Source: Actinoplanes sp. NBRC 103695
GTDB lineage: Bacteria > Actinomycetota > Actinomycetes > Mycobacteriales > Micromonosporaceae
Reading direction: 5' to 3'
Assembly: GCF_030269485.1 (NCBI RefSeq)
Contig: NZ_BSTL01000012.1
Coordinates: 1 to 64,000, forward strand
DNA: 64,000 nucleotides
How positions within the stretch are numbered: the stretch's first letter is position 1; each line of letters begins with the position of its first letter. Below the pieces are notes generated by a model. That model did no database searches, was not told the DNA's origin, and saw nothing but the letters and a program-made list of their open reading frames with translations. Below, piece after piece: positions 46,399 to 54,398 of this stretch. The position numbers were made by a program, and so were the translations under genes.

Positions 46399-47337
46399 TC
46401 ATGATTGCGCTGCCGAGCGTCGCTGAGCCAGTCTCATGGTGAGCGGCTTGACTGCGGCGCGTATGTGGTTGCGTAGCCATTGGGAGGCTGGGTCTTCGTC
46501 TAGACGTCGGTGCCAGCGGAGTTTGACATCGACGTGCGGTAGCGGTAGTGGGTAGTCATGCCAGCGCAGTGGTATACCGCGTTGGACGAGGTCTTCGGCA
46601 AGGACTCTGGGCGCGATACTGATCACGTCGGGTTGCAGCGCCATCAGGGCGGCGGCCGCGTAGTTCGGGACCACCGAGGTGACGCGCCGGGATAAGCCGG
46701 CCTCACGCAGTTTGTCATCGATGGGTCCGTAGGCCAGTCCTCGCCGGGAGGCGGAGACGTGTGGGTAGCGCACCATGTCGTCGAGACTCAGCTCGGCTGC
46801 CCGCCCGAGGTCGGAGTCGGCGGCGACGAGGGCAACGACGCGGTCGACGAACAGAGTGTGGGTGTTCAAGTCGGGTGGTGATGTCTTCGCGACGCCGAGG
46901 TCGAGGTCGAGGTCGCCGTCGCGGAGTGGTTCGGGGGCTTTGGAGTCCTGGGCCACGAAGTGCAGCGTGACGCCAGGCGCCTCGGCGGAAATCGGGCCAG
47001 CCAGACGTGAGCTGATGACTGGGGTGAGCCCGTCGTTGATGCGGATGGCGAATGTGCGTCGCCAGGTGAAGGGGTTGCCGGCGTGGGTGGTCGGCAACTG
47101 GGTGGCCGTTTCGAGAAGCGCTCTTACCTGGACTCTGGAACGGAGTGCGAACGGTGTCGGTACGAGCCTTCGTCCCGCGCGGACCATGATCGGGTCGTTC
47201 ATCGCTCGCCGCAGTCGACCCAACGCGCGGCTGGTCGCGGGAGCTGACAGGTGCAACTTGTCGGCGGCCGCCGCCACGCTGCCGGTCTCCATCAGTGCGT
47301 CGAAGACCCAGAGCAGATTCAAGTCCAGATCATTCAT
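46399..47337 (-). CDS. LysR-family transcriptional regulator
   Basis: 312 residues from ATG 47337; MNDLDLNLLWVFDALMETGSVAAAADKLHLS is the classical LysR opening, so the in-frame ATG 42 bases upstream is not needed. The helix-turn-helix lies at about 18-40 (VAAAADKLHLSAPATSRALGRLRR). The two-lobe effector domain follows from about 90 (FAIRINDGLTPVI, LDLGVAKTSPPDL, YPHVSASRRG). LysR regulators bind as tetramers and activate a divergent promoter when an inducer is present. The divergent gene here is an MDR oxidoreductase at 47502. A dyad with T-N11-A spacing lies 27-43 bases upstream of the LysR ATG. The effector may be a quinone or electrophile, by analogy with other LysR-MDR pairs. Confidence 0.92.
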   Translation of the reverse strand: MNDLDLNLLWVFDALMETGSVAAAADKLHLSAPATSRALGRLRRAMNDPIMVRAGRRLVPTPFALRSRVQVRALLETATQLPTTHAGNPFTWRRTFAIRINDGLTPVISSRLAGPISAEAPGVTLHFVAQDSKAPEPLRDGDLDLDLGVAKTSPPDLNTHTLFVDRVVALVAADSDLGRAAELSLDDMVRYPHVSASRRGLAYGPIDDKLREAGLSRRVTSVVPNYAAAALMALQPDVISIAPRVLAEDLVQRGIPLRWHDYPLPLPHVDVKLRWHRRLDEDPASQWLRNHIRAAVKPLTMRLAQRRSAAQS

Positions 47338-47363
47338 CGAGGCGCTGCTCCGATCCCTCGACC

Positions 47364-47380
47364 AGTGCTCAGAACGCACT
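47364..47380. promoter_or_regulatory. candidate LysR-box (T-N11-A dyad)
   Basis: AGTGC-TCAGAAC-GCACT is a 5-bp perfect dyad with a seven-base spacer. It contains T-N11-A, the LysR consensus spacing. It lies in the 164-base region between the LysR gene and the divergent oxidoreductase gene, next to the LysR start, where autoregulatory sites are usual. Confidence 0.5.
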
Positions 47381-47501
47381 TACAAGATACCAACCATGCA
47401 CTGGACGTTATGTCAGCGAGGCGATTCAGTTGATGTTGGGCCGCGGAAGCAGGCTCGCCGCGATCCGCGGCAAACGAACTGAAGTCTTTGGAGCGTTGGT
47501 G

Positions 47502-48467
47502 ATGGCTCGCACGATCCGACCGATGTCTTACGGTGGCCCGGAGGTCCTCGACCTGGTCGAGGTGCCGGTCCCTGTCCCGGCAGCTGACCAGGTCGTGGTC
47601 CGGGTTAAGGCCGCAGGGGTCAACCCGGTTGATTGGAAGCTTTACAGTGGCTCGTTCCACGCCATCGACGATAAGTACAAGGACGAAGCCGGCGTCAGCG
47701 CGGATGCGCTGCCTCGGATCGGCCTCGAATGTGCCGGTATCGTGACAGCGGTGGGCGAGGAGCTCAGCGGAGTGTCGGTCGGCGAAGAAGTCATCGTCTA
47801 CCCTGTGACCGGCGCTTACGCCGACTATGTTGTGGCCGGCGCCGGTTCGCTCGTCAGCAAGCCGAACGCCGTGGACTGGCCGGTCGCCGGCGCATTGATG
47901 CTGACCGGCACCACGGCCGCGCACACGCTGCACGCCGCCGCGGTGCAACCAGGTGACCTCGTCCTGATTCACGGTGGCTCTGGCGGCGTCGGGCTTATGG
48001 CAGTCCAGCTCGCCGTCGACCTCGGCGCTACCGTGATCGCCACAGCGTCCGAGGCCAATCACGAACTCCTGCGCCGTCTGGGCGCCACGCCCGTGGCCTA
48101 CGGACCCGGCCTGATCGATCGGGTACGAGCAGCGGCACCCGAGGGCATCGACGCCGCACTCGATCTGATCGGCACCGAGGAGGCTCTGGACACCTCACTG
48201 GAACTGGTCGGTAACCCGGACCGCATCGCTTCCATCGCCGGCGGCCCCCGGCGTATCGAAGAAGGCATCAAAGTCATCGGCAACCAACCCGGCGCCGACC
48301 TCGGCACCGAGGTCCGCGCCGCGGCCAGGCCGGAATTGATCGCAAAACTCGTCGAAGGTCGGTTGCGGGTCATCATCGCCGGCACATACCCGCTGGACGA
48401 GGCCGCAGAAGCCCACCGCGTAGGCATCGGCGGCCACGCGCCCGGCAAACTGATCCTGCTTCCGTAA
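47502..48467 (+). CDS. MDR-family NADP-dependent oxidoreductase
   Basis: 321 residues from ATG 47502 (MARTIRPMSYGGPEVL), the natural start of quinone-oxidoreductase-type MDR proteins. An open frame continues upstream but without MDR sequence. The GroES-like domain is at about 1-125 (AAGVNPVDWKLYSG, LECAGIVTAVGEEL). The Rossmann domain has IHGGSGGVGLMAVQLAVDLG (about 154-173). There are no zinc ligands. It probably reduces enones or quinones with NADPH. It is divergent from the LysR gene, its likely activator. It resembles the MDR gene at 40003 in type only; the sequences are clearly diverged. It stands alone, since the next sequence to the right is leftward-facing. Confidence 0.9.
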   Translation: MARTIRPMSYGGPEVLDLVEVPVPVPAADQVVVRVKAAGVNPVDWKLYSGSFHAIDDKYKDEAGVSADALPRIGLECAGIVTAVGEELSGVSVGEEVIVYPVTGAYADYVVAGAGSLVSKPNAVDWPVAGALMLTGTTAAHTLHAAAVQPGDLVLIHGGSGGVGLMAVQLAVDLGATVIATASEANHELLRRLGATPVAYGPGLIDRVRAAAPEGIDAALDLIGTEEALDTSLELVGNPDRIASIAGGPRRIEEGIKVIGNQPGADLGTEVRAAARPELIAKLVEGRLRVIIAGTYPLDEAAEAHRVGIGGHAPGKLILLP

Positions 48468-48522
48468 CTGCATCGGCGGTTCGGTATCGGGATCGGGGCG
48501 CCGGCTGGGGCCGGTGGCGCTG

Positions 48523-48924
48523 TTACTGGCGGGCGACCGGGACGTCGGGCACCTGGCCGGGCCTGCGCACGAGGGTGAACCTCAGCCCGCCGTTTGACGA
48601 ACTCGGGCTCCGACTTGGTGGCGAGCTGCTCGAGGCGAAGAGCTCGAACCGGCCTGGGTGCCGCCGGGCGACCTCGACGCCGACGTCGTTGACGTGGCGG
48701 GACAGGTCCCGGTCCCGTTCGTCGTCGCCGAAGTGCACACCGGGCGAGGACATGGACAGGATCGCCCGGTCGATGCCGACCTCATCCATCAACGCGAGGT
48801 GCTTCTTCGGAGGCCAGGACGGCTACGCGGGCATATGGTCGGGCACCGGGTGGCCGGCCCGCCCGGCGGCGATGTAGTCGTCGGTGACGAAGTGCTAGCG
48901 AAAGTCGACGAGCGGCTCTGACAT
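48523..48924 (-). pseudogene. decayed amidohydrolase-2 gene
   Basis: Read leftward from ATG 48924, the frame gives MSEPLVDFR-stop-HFVTDDYIAAGRAGHPVPDHMPA-stop-PSWPPKKH, then LMDEVGIDRAILSMSSPGVHFGDD and RHVNDVGVEVARRHPGRFELFA, a recognisable ACMSD-type amidohydrolase N-terminal third. Two TAG codons interrupt it (codons 10 and 34). The first sits inside the metal-binding D-(F/x)-H-x-H motif, where CGC-TAG-CAC would need only two changes from CAC-CAG-CAC. After FELFA the sequence loses the family pattern and becomes Ser/Pro-rich, which indicates a frameshift, and the catalytic remainder is gone. It follows the acyl-CoA ligase on the same strand, so it was probably the last gene of that operon. 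Confidence 0.8.
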
Positions 48925-48931
48925 CACTGAC

Positions 48932-50527
48932 CTAGCCTTCTTGCCGGGCGGGCGCGGGCATCGACGAGGTCAGGCGCTGCCGCAGGTCGGGCTTGGAGAT
49001 CTTGGTGCTTCCGGTCAGCGGCCACTGTTCGACGGCGATGAACTCCTTCGGCCGCTTGAAGGCGGCGAGGCCGGAGCGGCAGAACTCCTTCAGCTGCTCC
49101 GGCGTGAGCGCGCTCCCCGGAGCGAACTCCACGAAGGCGACGACCTTCTCGCCCCACTTCGGGTCCTCCACGCCGACGATCTGCGCCTCGACGATGCTCG
49201 GGTGCCCCTTGAGGAAGATTTCCACCTCGAGAGCCGACACGTTCTCGCCGCCGGACTTGACGACGTCCTTGATGCGGCCGTGGAACTGGAGGTAACCGTC
49301 CGCCGACAGGGTTCCGAGATCGCCCGTGCGCAGCCAGCCGTCTTCGGTGAACGGCTGCTCGTCGGGGGACATGCCGAGGTAGCCGACCATGCGATTCCAG
49401 CTCAGCACGTGGATCTCGCCCGGCGTGCCGGCCGGGACGAGCCGGCCGTGGTCGTCGACGATCCGGACGTCGATGCCGGCGTGCGGCCGGCCGATGTACT
49501 GCAGGCGCTTCTCCTGTGGATCGCGCAGGTCCCCGAGCGCGACTGTGGGCGAGCACTCGGTCAGGCCGTACACGTTGGTGATCTCCGCCTGGAGCGCCTC
49601 GCGCACCTGCCGGCAGAAGGCCGGGGTTTCGGCTGTGGCGACCAGCCGGATCTGCGACTCGGCCCCGATCTCCGCCCAGCTGCGCACGAAGTCCCGCAGG
49701 ACGGTACCGACCCCGATCAGCACGGTCACCCCGAGGCGATGGGCCATCCGGGCCGCCCGGTCTCCGGACCAGCGGGACGTGATCGCCACCGAGGCGCCGC
49801 CGAGGAGGGCGGACAGCAGGGTGAAGACCGCACCGGAGTTGTGGTAGAACGGCGACGTCCCGAGGAAGACGTCGTCCACGCCGACCATCCAGCGACCCGC
49901 GTTGGCGGCGCCGGTGGCGATCACGGCGTCCTGCCGCAGGAGAGCGCCTTTCGGGGACGCGGTGCTCCCGGAGGTGAACTGGACCATGCCGACCTCGCCG
50001 GACCGGTCGCCACCCGTCGTCGGCAGCTCGTCCTCGGTGCCTGCCTCAAGCACCGGGAACGGTGATCCGGGCACGTCACGGAGCCACCGGCAGGTGATTT
50101 CGGCGGCCATCGAGTCGACGAGGTGCTCGGTGGCAAAGGTGGTGACCGCGTCCGACTCGGGGTGCGGGTCATCGACGAGGAGCAGACGCGGTTGCGCCTT
50201 CGCCAGCTGGTACTCGATTTCTCGCCAGGTCAGCTTGGTGTTGAGCGGCACCACCGACGCGCCGAGCAGGTTCGAGCCGAACCAGGCGTAGACCCACGCG
50301 ATCGAGTTCTCGGCCAGGAGTGCCACCCGGTCGCCGGCGGTGACCCCCGCCGCGGCCAGCCGGCCGGCCATGCTCCAGGAGCGTGTCCTGAGGTCCTCGA
50401 AGGTGACGGCCTCCATATCCTCTTCCCGGCTACCTTCTTCGGCGTGGAGCGCGGCTCGTTTTCCGTACCGCGCCGCAAGCGTGTCCAGCATCCGCGAGAA
50501 ATCATGACCGAGCCAGTCCTGGCCCAT
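48932..50527 (-). CDS. AMP-forming acyl-CoA synthetase/ligase
   Basis: 531 residues from ATG 50527, chosen for GAGGAGG six bases upstream; ATG 50557, which nearly abuts the preceding stop, is the alternative. Class I adenylate-forming enzyme: TSGSTASPKG (185-194) P-loop, YGLTECSPT, DGWLRTGDLG, GRIKDVVKSGGENVSALEVE hinge, and the catalytic lysine in PLTGSTKISKP near the C-terminus. It activates a carboxylic acid to an acyl-AMP and then the CoA thioester. Context suggests a ring- or side-chain-containing acid that the thiolase-like/DUF35 pair then cleaves. It is the last intact gene of the leftward arm 54118-48932. A decayed amidohydrolase lies just behind it. Confidence 0.92.
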   Translation of the reverse strand: MGQDWLGHDFSRMLDTLAARYGKRAALHAEEGSREEDMEAVTFEDLRTRSWSMAGRLAAAGVTAGDRVALLAENSIAWVYAWFGSNLLGASVVPLNTKLTWREIEYQLAKAQPRLLLVDDPHPESDAVTTFATEHLVDSMAAEITCRWLRDVPGSPFPVLEAGTEDELPTTGGDRSGEVGMVQFTSGSTASPKGALLRQDAVIATGAANAGRWMVGVDDVFLGTSPFYHNSGAVFTLLSALLGGASVAITSRWSGDRAARMAHRLGVTVLIGVGTVLRDFVRSWAEIGAESQIRLVATAETPAFCRQVREALQAEITNVYGLTECSPTVALGDLRDPQEKRLQYIGRPHAGIDVRIVDDHGRLVPAGTPGEIHVLSWNRMVGYLGMSPDEQPFTEDGWLRTGDLGTLSADGYLQFHGRIKDVVKSGGENVSALEVEIFLKGHPSIVEAQIVGVEDPKWGEKVVAFVEFAPGSALTPEQLKEFCRSGLAAFKRPKEFIAVEQWPLTGSTKISKPDLRQRLTSSMPAPARQEG

Positions 50528-50558
50528 GGCGCCCTCCTCAGGCCCGAGGTTTCGCATT

Positions 50559-51536
50559 TCAGTTCTCCCGGACACCCGACTTCACCACCGCTTCGGTGAG
50601 CAGTTCCATTTGCCGCGTGAGGATTCGTTCGCTGGGATTGGGCAGATCGATGCTGAGGTGCTCCACCCCGGCGTCCGCGTAGTCGGCCATCAGCTCCGCC
50701 GCTTGCTCGACGGAAAAGAACGTGCGAAGGCTCTTTCCGGAATAGGGCGCATTCGGGTCGGACAACCCCCAGGTCAGTGCCACCGCCATTCCGGGTGTGG
50801 CAACGCCCTGCTCGGCCGCCTGCTCCTGCAGGTAGCGCCGTCCGGTCCGCACCTGTCCGGGTTCCAGGCGGGCCGGGAGCCACATGTCGCCGAGTGCCAC
50901 GGCGCGCCGCGCCGCCCGCCGGCTGTTGCCGCCGATCAGCACCGGGGGAGACGGCTGCTGCGGGCTCCTGATGAGCGGCCGGACCCTGGGCAGACGGGTG
51001 AATCGACCGGCGAAATCAAACTCCTCGCCCTGGAGCATCTGGCGGATCAGCCGGATGTGCTCGTCGGTGCGTGGTCCTCTCTCGGCCGGGGGAACGCCGA
51101 TGGCGTTGAACTCAGCCTCCACGTGGCCGACCCCGACTCCGAAGAGCATCCGGCCGTTCGACAGCACGTCGAGGGTGCCCAGCATCTTGGCCTGAACGAC
51201 GGGATCTCGGTAGGGCAGCACGATGATGCAGCTACCGAGCTGGATCTTCGTCGTCGAACCGGCGAGAAAGCCCCACAGCATGTAGGGGTCCAGCCACCAG
51301 TTCTCCGCGCCGTAGTACTCGACCGCCGTGTATTCCTTGTTGCCGTACTCCTCGACGTCGAGCCATTGCCGCACCGGCTCGACACGCGTGTCCTCGAGTC
51401 CGCCCACGGGTGCGACCAGGTGGTCCTGCACCCACAGCGAGTCGAAGGCCATGCTCTCGGCGCTGGTCGCGAGCCGCATGACTTCGGCGCTTCGCACCCA
51501 GGACCGATTAGGGGGAATCCACGTGCCGACTTTCAC
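50559..51536 (-). CDS. F420-type luciferase-family oxidoreductase
   Basis: 325 residues from a GTG with GGAGG five bases upstream. LLM-fold signatures: MKVGTWIPP, AESMAFDSLWVQDHL, KIQLGSCIIVLPYRDPVVQAKMLGTLDVLSNGRMLFGVGVGH and the late GVEHLSIDLP. The GVGVGH and SNGR segments are usual in F420-dependent members, but FMN use cannot be excluded. It likely performs a hydride transfer or mono-oxygenation on the pathway's CoA thioester or ring intermediate. It sits 18 bases after the cyclase gene and precedes the ligase by a few bases, so it is a tight operon member. Confidence 0.9.
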   Translation of the reverse strand: MKVGTWIPPNRSWVRSAEVMRLATSAESMAFDSLWVQDHLVAPVGGLEDTRVEPVRQWLDVEEYGNKEYTAVEYYGAENWWLDPYMLWGFLAGSTTKIQLGSCIIVLPYRDPVVQAKMLGTLDVLSNGRMLFGVGVGHVEAEFNAIGVPPAERGPRTDEHIRLIRQMLQGEEFDFAGRFTRLPRVRPLIRSPQQPSPPVLIGGNSRRAARRAVALGDMWLPARLEPGQVRTGRRYLQEQAAEQGVATPGMAVALTWGLSDPNAPYSGKSLRTFFSVEQAAELMADYADAGVEHLSIDLPNPSERILTRQMELLTEAVVKSGVREN

Positions 51537-51554
51537 GACGCCTCCAGATGCCTG

Positions 51555-52484
51555 TCACAGAATCGCGAGCGGGTTGAGCGGTGAGCCGGTCGACCGCTTG
51601 AGCAGCAGTGGCGCCAGGACGGCGAGAAACTCCCAGGAGCCCCGGTCGCCGCACCGGCCGGCCAGTTCGTCCAGGTAGGCGTTGTCGAGCAGCCAGAGGC
51701 CCATCGCCACCAGGGCGACCGTGTGGACGGGCATCTCGAACCCCTGGACGCCGGACGGGATGACGTCGTTGACCGCGTCCGAGCCCAGGACCGAGATCTG
51801 CCGCTCGTGGAGGAAAGGCAGGCAGGAGAAGTGCAGTCCGGCGGCCCCGTCGTGGTCGGGATGGATGGCACCTTTCGCAGCCCGCCGTGCGTCGCGGCCG
51901 GTCCGGATGAACAGGACGTCGCCCCTGGAGACCGTCACGCCCTGCCGTTGCTCGGCGAGCGCCAGGTCGGCCGGCAGCACCGGTTCGCCCGGTTCCAGCC
52001 AGGCCTGCCCGCGTGCTCCGGCGAGATCGAGGAGTACGCCCCTGGTGACGATGCCGTTCCGGGCCACCTCGACCGAGCCGGTCGCAGCCCCCGACACGGT
52101 CGAGACGTCACTGGCCGGGCGGCCGTTGTAGCTGTGCTTGTCCCAGAACAGGTGGGAAAGGCTGTCGAGGTGGGTGACCGAGTAGCCGTGGAACGCCAGC
52201 CCGAACCAGTCCGCAGCGATGCCGAGCCCACGATCGGGCGCACCCTCACCACTCATGATCATGTGGTGCATGAGGGGGCTGGGGTTCTCTCTGCCCGGCC
52301 GGGGTGTGATGTCGCGGCTGCAGGAAACGGGCTCTCCGGTGCGTACGGTCCGCAGCGCGGCCTGCCGGGACTCGTCTGTGATGTGGTTGAGCGTCCCGAG
52401 CTGATCCTCCGCCCCCCAGCGCCCCCAGTTGCTCAGGCTGCTGAGCAGTTTCTCGACCTCAAGATCGACCGGTTCCGGCGTCAC
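51555..52484 (-). CDS. cyclase-family metal-dependent hydrolase
   Basis: 309 residues; the GTG start overlaps the preceding stop (GTGA), with GAGAGGAG upstream. It belongs to the cyclase/kynurenine-formamidase-like family. The metal motif H105-x-D107-x3-H111 lies in VTHLDSLSHLFWD, where the common form is HxGTHxDxPxH, so the first half deviates. Later family segments include GVLLDLAGARG, LFIRTGRD and GFEMPVHTVALVAMGLWLLDNAYLDELA. Such proteins hydrolyse amides, lactones or cyclic diketones with Mn or Zn. In this arm it may open a ring or lactone produced by the oxidoreductases. Length is typical of the larger subgroup. Confidence 0.9.
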   Translation of the reverse strand: MTPEPVDLEVEKLLSSLSNWGRWGAEDQLGTLNHITDESRQAALRTVRTGEPVSCSRDITPRPGRENPSPLMHHMIMSGEGAPDRGLGIAADWFGLAFHGYSVTHLDSLSHLFWDKHSYNGRPASDVSTVSGAATGSVEVARNGIVTRGVLLDLAGARGQAWLEPGEPVLPADLALAEQRQGVTVSRGDVLFIRTGRDARRAAKGAIHPDHDGAAGLHFSCLPFLHERQISVLGSDAVNDVIPSGVQGFEMPVHTVALVAMGLWLLDNAYLDELAGRCGDRGSWEFLAVLAPLLLKRSTGSPLNPLAIL

Positions 52485-52927
52485 ATCGCTCTCCTCTCGG
52501 GTCCGGTCGCGCCGCCCACCGGCCGGGCGCGCGGCAGCCAGACCGGAAGCCGGACGCCGGAGGCGTGGTCTCGGAACGCCACGGTGACCGGTATCCCGAC
52601 CTGCAGTCCCCAGGGGTCATCCGTCTCGACCCGGCCGATGACGCGGACGGGTAGTCCCTCGAGCGCGACGACGCCGACCACATAGGGGACCTGATCGGCG
52701 AAGTCCGGCAGCGTCGAGCGCGCCACGACGGTCCAGGAGTAGAGCTCGCCGCACCCGGCCGCCGGGACCCAGCCGACCTCCAGCCCCCCGCAGCGGAAGC
52801 AGGCCGGGCGGGGCGGCCAGCGGACGGCGCCGCAGGCCGAGCATCGCTGGACGCGCAGTTCGTCCTTCTCCGTGCCGTCCCAGAACGGCTCCAGTTCGGG
52901 ATCGTGGCGGTTGGGCGGGTTGACCAT
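52481..52927 (-). CDS. DUF35 Zn-ribbon/OB-fold protein
   Basis: 148 residues from ATG 52927, preferred over GTG 52936 because AGG lies eight bases before it. The N-terminal rubredoxin-like ribbon has C29-x2-C32 and C43-x2-C46 (CSAC, CFRC), followed by an OB-fold (YSWTVVARSTLPDF, VPYVVGVVALEGLPVRVIGRVE). DUF35 proteins form complexes with thiolase-like partners. In steroid degradation the ChsH2-type DUF35 domain is required for the Ltp2 aldolase. The thiolase-like gene lies immediately upstream, so a hetero-complex that binds acyl-CoA is expected. The stop overlaps the start of the cyclase gene. Confidence 0.92.
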   Translation of the reverse strand: MVNPPNRHDPELEPFWDGTEKDELRVQRCSACGAVRWPPRPACFRCGGLEVGWVPAAGCGELYSWTVVARSTLPDFADQVPYVVGVVALEGLPVRVIGRVETDDPWGLQVGIPVTVAFRDHASGVRLPVWLPRARPVGGATGPERRAM

Positions 52928-52963
52928 GCGATGCACCTGATCTCGTGACAGTGGTGGTGGCGG

Positions 52964-54118
52964 TCAGGCGTCGGCTGTGCTGAGGACGGCCAGCGCACCG
53001 TCGCCGAGGTCGCCCCAGCCGGTGACGGCGCAGCGGGTGGCGCCGGGCACCTGCCGGTCGCCGCACGACCCGCGCAGCTGTCGCACGGCCTCGACGAGGT
53101 GGTTCATCCCGCCGAGGTGTCCCTCGGAGAGCAGGCCGCCGCTCGGATTGACCGGCAGCCGCCCGCCGAGGGCGATGTTGCCGCCGGCCACGAACGCTCC
53201 GCCCTCGCCGAGCGCACAGAAGCCCGCGCTCTCCAGCTGGTGGATAACCTCGAAGGTGAAGCAGTCGTAGATCATGGCGAAATCCATGTCCTCCGGCCCG
53301 TACCCGGCCATGTCGAACGCTCGCGGGGCCGCCTTGGTGAGGCCGGTGTTGAAGAAGTCCCGCCGGTTGCCGATGTCGTCGGCCGAGTCGGCGTGACCCT
53401 CGGCCGCCCCCTCGATGCGCACCGGCGTGGCCCCGGCCCGGGCGGCGTATTGGGAGGTGGCCACCAGGACCGCCGCGGCGCCGTCGGTCTCGAGGCAGCA
53501 GTCGTACAGATGGTAGGGATCCGCGATGACCGGCGAGGCGAGGTATTCCGCCATGGTCAGGGGCCTGCGGTACATCTGGGCGGCCGGGTTGAGGTTGGCG
53601 TGCCGGCGCATCGTGAGCGCGACGGCGCCGAGTTGCTCCCGGGTCGTGCCGAACTCGTACATGTGCCGGCGGCAGAGCAGTGAGTACCACTGGGCCGGCG
53701 TGCTCAGGCCGTGCGGGTACTCCAGGTTCGTCCGGAACTGCTGGCCGGGCATGGCCGCCGCCACCCGCTGGTCGACCCGCGCGCCGGACCGGCCGTTGCG
53801 GGCGACGAACGCGAGGACGACATCCGCCTGACCGCCGGCCACCGCCAGGGCGGCCAGGCGGACGGACGCCACGGCGCCGGCCCCGCCCAGATGAGGAACG
53901 GCGGTGAATCGGACATCAGCGAGGCCGAACGAGGCGATGATGTCCTCGGCCGTCGGACCGAGAGGGGACGGGACGATCCCGTCGACAGCACTGGCGGGCA
54001 GGTTCGCGTCCGCCAGCGCCGCGGTGATCGCCTCGACGGCCAGCCGTTGCACGCTTCGTCCGCTGTTGCTCGACAGCTCGGTCTGGCCGACGCCGATGAT
54101 GCACGCCTCGTTCTTCAT
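52964..54118 (-). CDS. thiolase-like (SCP2/Ltp2-type) protein without nucleophilic Cys
   Basis: 384 residues with the thiolase fold: MKNEACIIGVGQTEL, ALADANLPASAVDGIV, a late GGLLSEGHLGGMNHLVEAVRQLRG and IYDCFTFEVIHQLE. At the position of the thiolase nucleophile (normally C-x-S-G near residue 80-85) the sequence is GGAGAVAS, with no cysteine. The C-terminal half keeps the GH-x-x-G histidine. This matches lipid-transfer-protein aldolases such as Ltp2 rather than degradative thiolases, and with the DUF35 partner next to it the best guess is a retro-aldol cleavage of a beta-hydroxyacyl-CoA. First gene of the leftward arm; the promoter lies in 54119-54398 with the repeated TAGAAC motif. Confidence 0.9.
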   Translation of the reverse strand: MKNEACIIGVGQTELSSNSGRSVQRLAVEAITAALADANLPASAVDGIVPSPLGPTAEDIIASFGLADVRFTAVPHLGGAGAVASVRLAALAVAGGQADVVLAFVARNGRSGARVDQRVAAAMPGQQFRTNLEYPHGLSTPAQWYSLLCRRHMYEFGTTREQLGAVALTMRRHANLNPAAQMYRRPLTMAEYLASPVIADPYHLYDCCLETDGAAAVLVATSQYAARAGATPVRIEGAAEGHADSADDIGNRRDFFNTGLTKAAPRAFDMAGYGPEDMDFAMIYDCFTFEVIHQLESAGFCALGEGGAFVAGGNIALGGRLPVNPSGGLLSEGHLGGMNHLVEAVRQLRGSCGDRQVPGATRCAVTGWGDLGDGALAVLSTADA

Positions 54119-54177
54119 CTGGTCGACTCTTCTCGTCCGGCCGAGCTCGAAGCACTGGACATGCCTGCCGAGCTGAG

Positions 54178-54214
54178 TTGCAGAACTGTCACCGTGTTCA
54201 TAGAACCGTCACGG
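54178..54214. promoter_or_regulatory. direct pair of AGAAC-(T/C)-GTCAC motifs
   Basis: CAGAACTGTCACC (54181) and TAGAACCGTCACGG (54201) repeat at a 20-base spacing, close to two helical turns, in front of the thiolase-like gene. The core AGAAC is shared with the sites at 54265 and 55843. These are candidate binding sites for the adjacent GntR-type regulator. Confidence 0.5.
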
Positions 54215-54262
54215 CTCAGCACTGTCGAAGTCAACGAGATAGGGCCAACGGTCCCGCCGTAC

Positions 54263-54282
54263 TTGTTCTAGAACGAGCGCGG
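54263..54282. promoter_or_regulatory. candidate operator GTTCTAGAAC plus AGCGC
   Basis: GTTCTAGAAC (54265-54274) is a perfect 10-bp palindrome, followed by GAGCGCGG. It lies in the divergent region between the thiolase-like gene and the GntR-type regulator. TT-x-TAGAAC-x-AGCGC recurs at 55840-55854 before the rightward catabolic operon, with two mismatches across the stretch. Confidence 0.55.
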
Positions 54283-54398
54283 TTCGCGGCCCGGGACCAC
54301 GGCTGCGCGCGCCGGCGCCCACCCCGCCCGGACGTCGCTCTGATACGTTGAAATGGGTTTTTGCGCGGAGTGCGGGCCGGAGTGCGGGAGGTGCGCGC

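Noticed and set aside
46268..46480. Leftward open frame of 70 codons at the end of the LysR gene
   Set aside because: It overlaps the LysR coding sequence in another frame and shows no family pattern. Only its last 40 residues lie in the gene-free interval.
54348..54398. TTG-started extension of the MocR-type regulator
   Set aside because: No ribosome binding site precedes it, whereas GGGAGG sits seven bases before GTG 54399.
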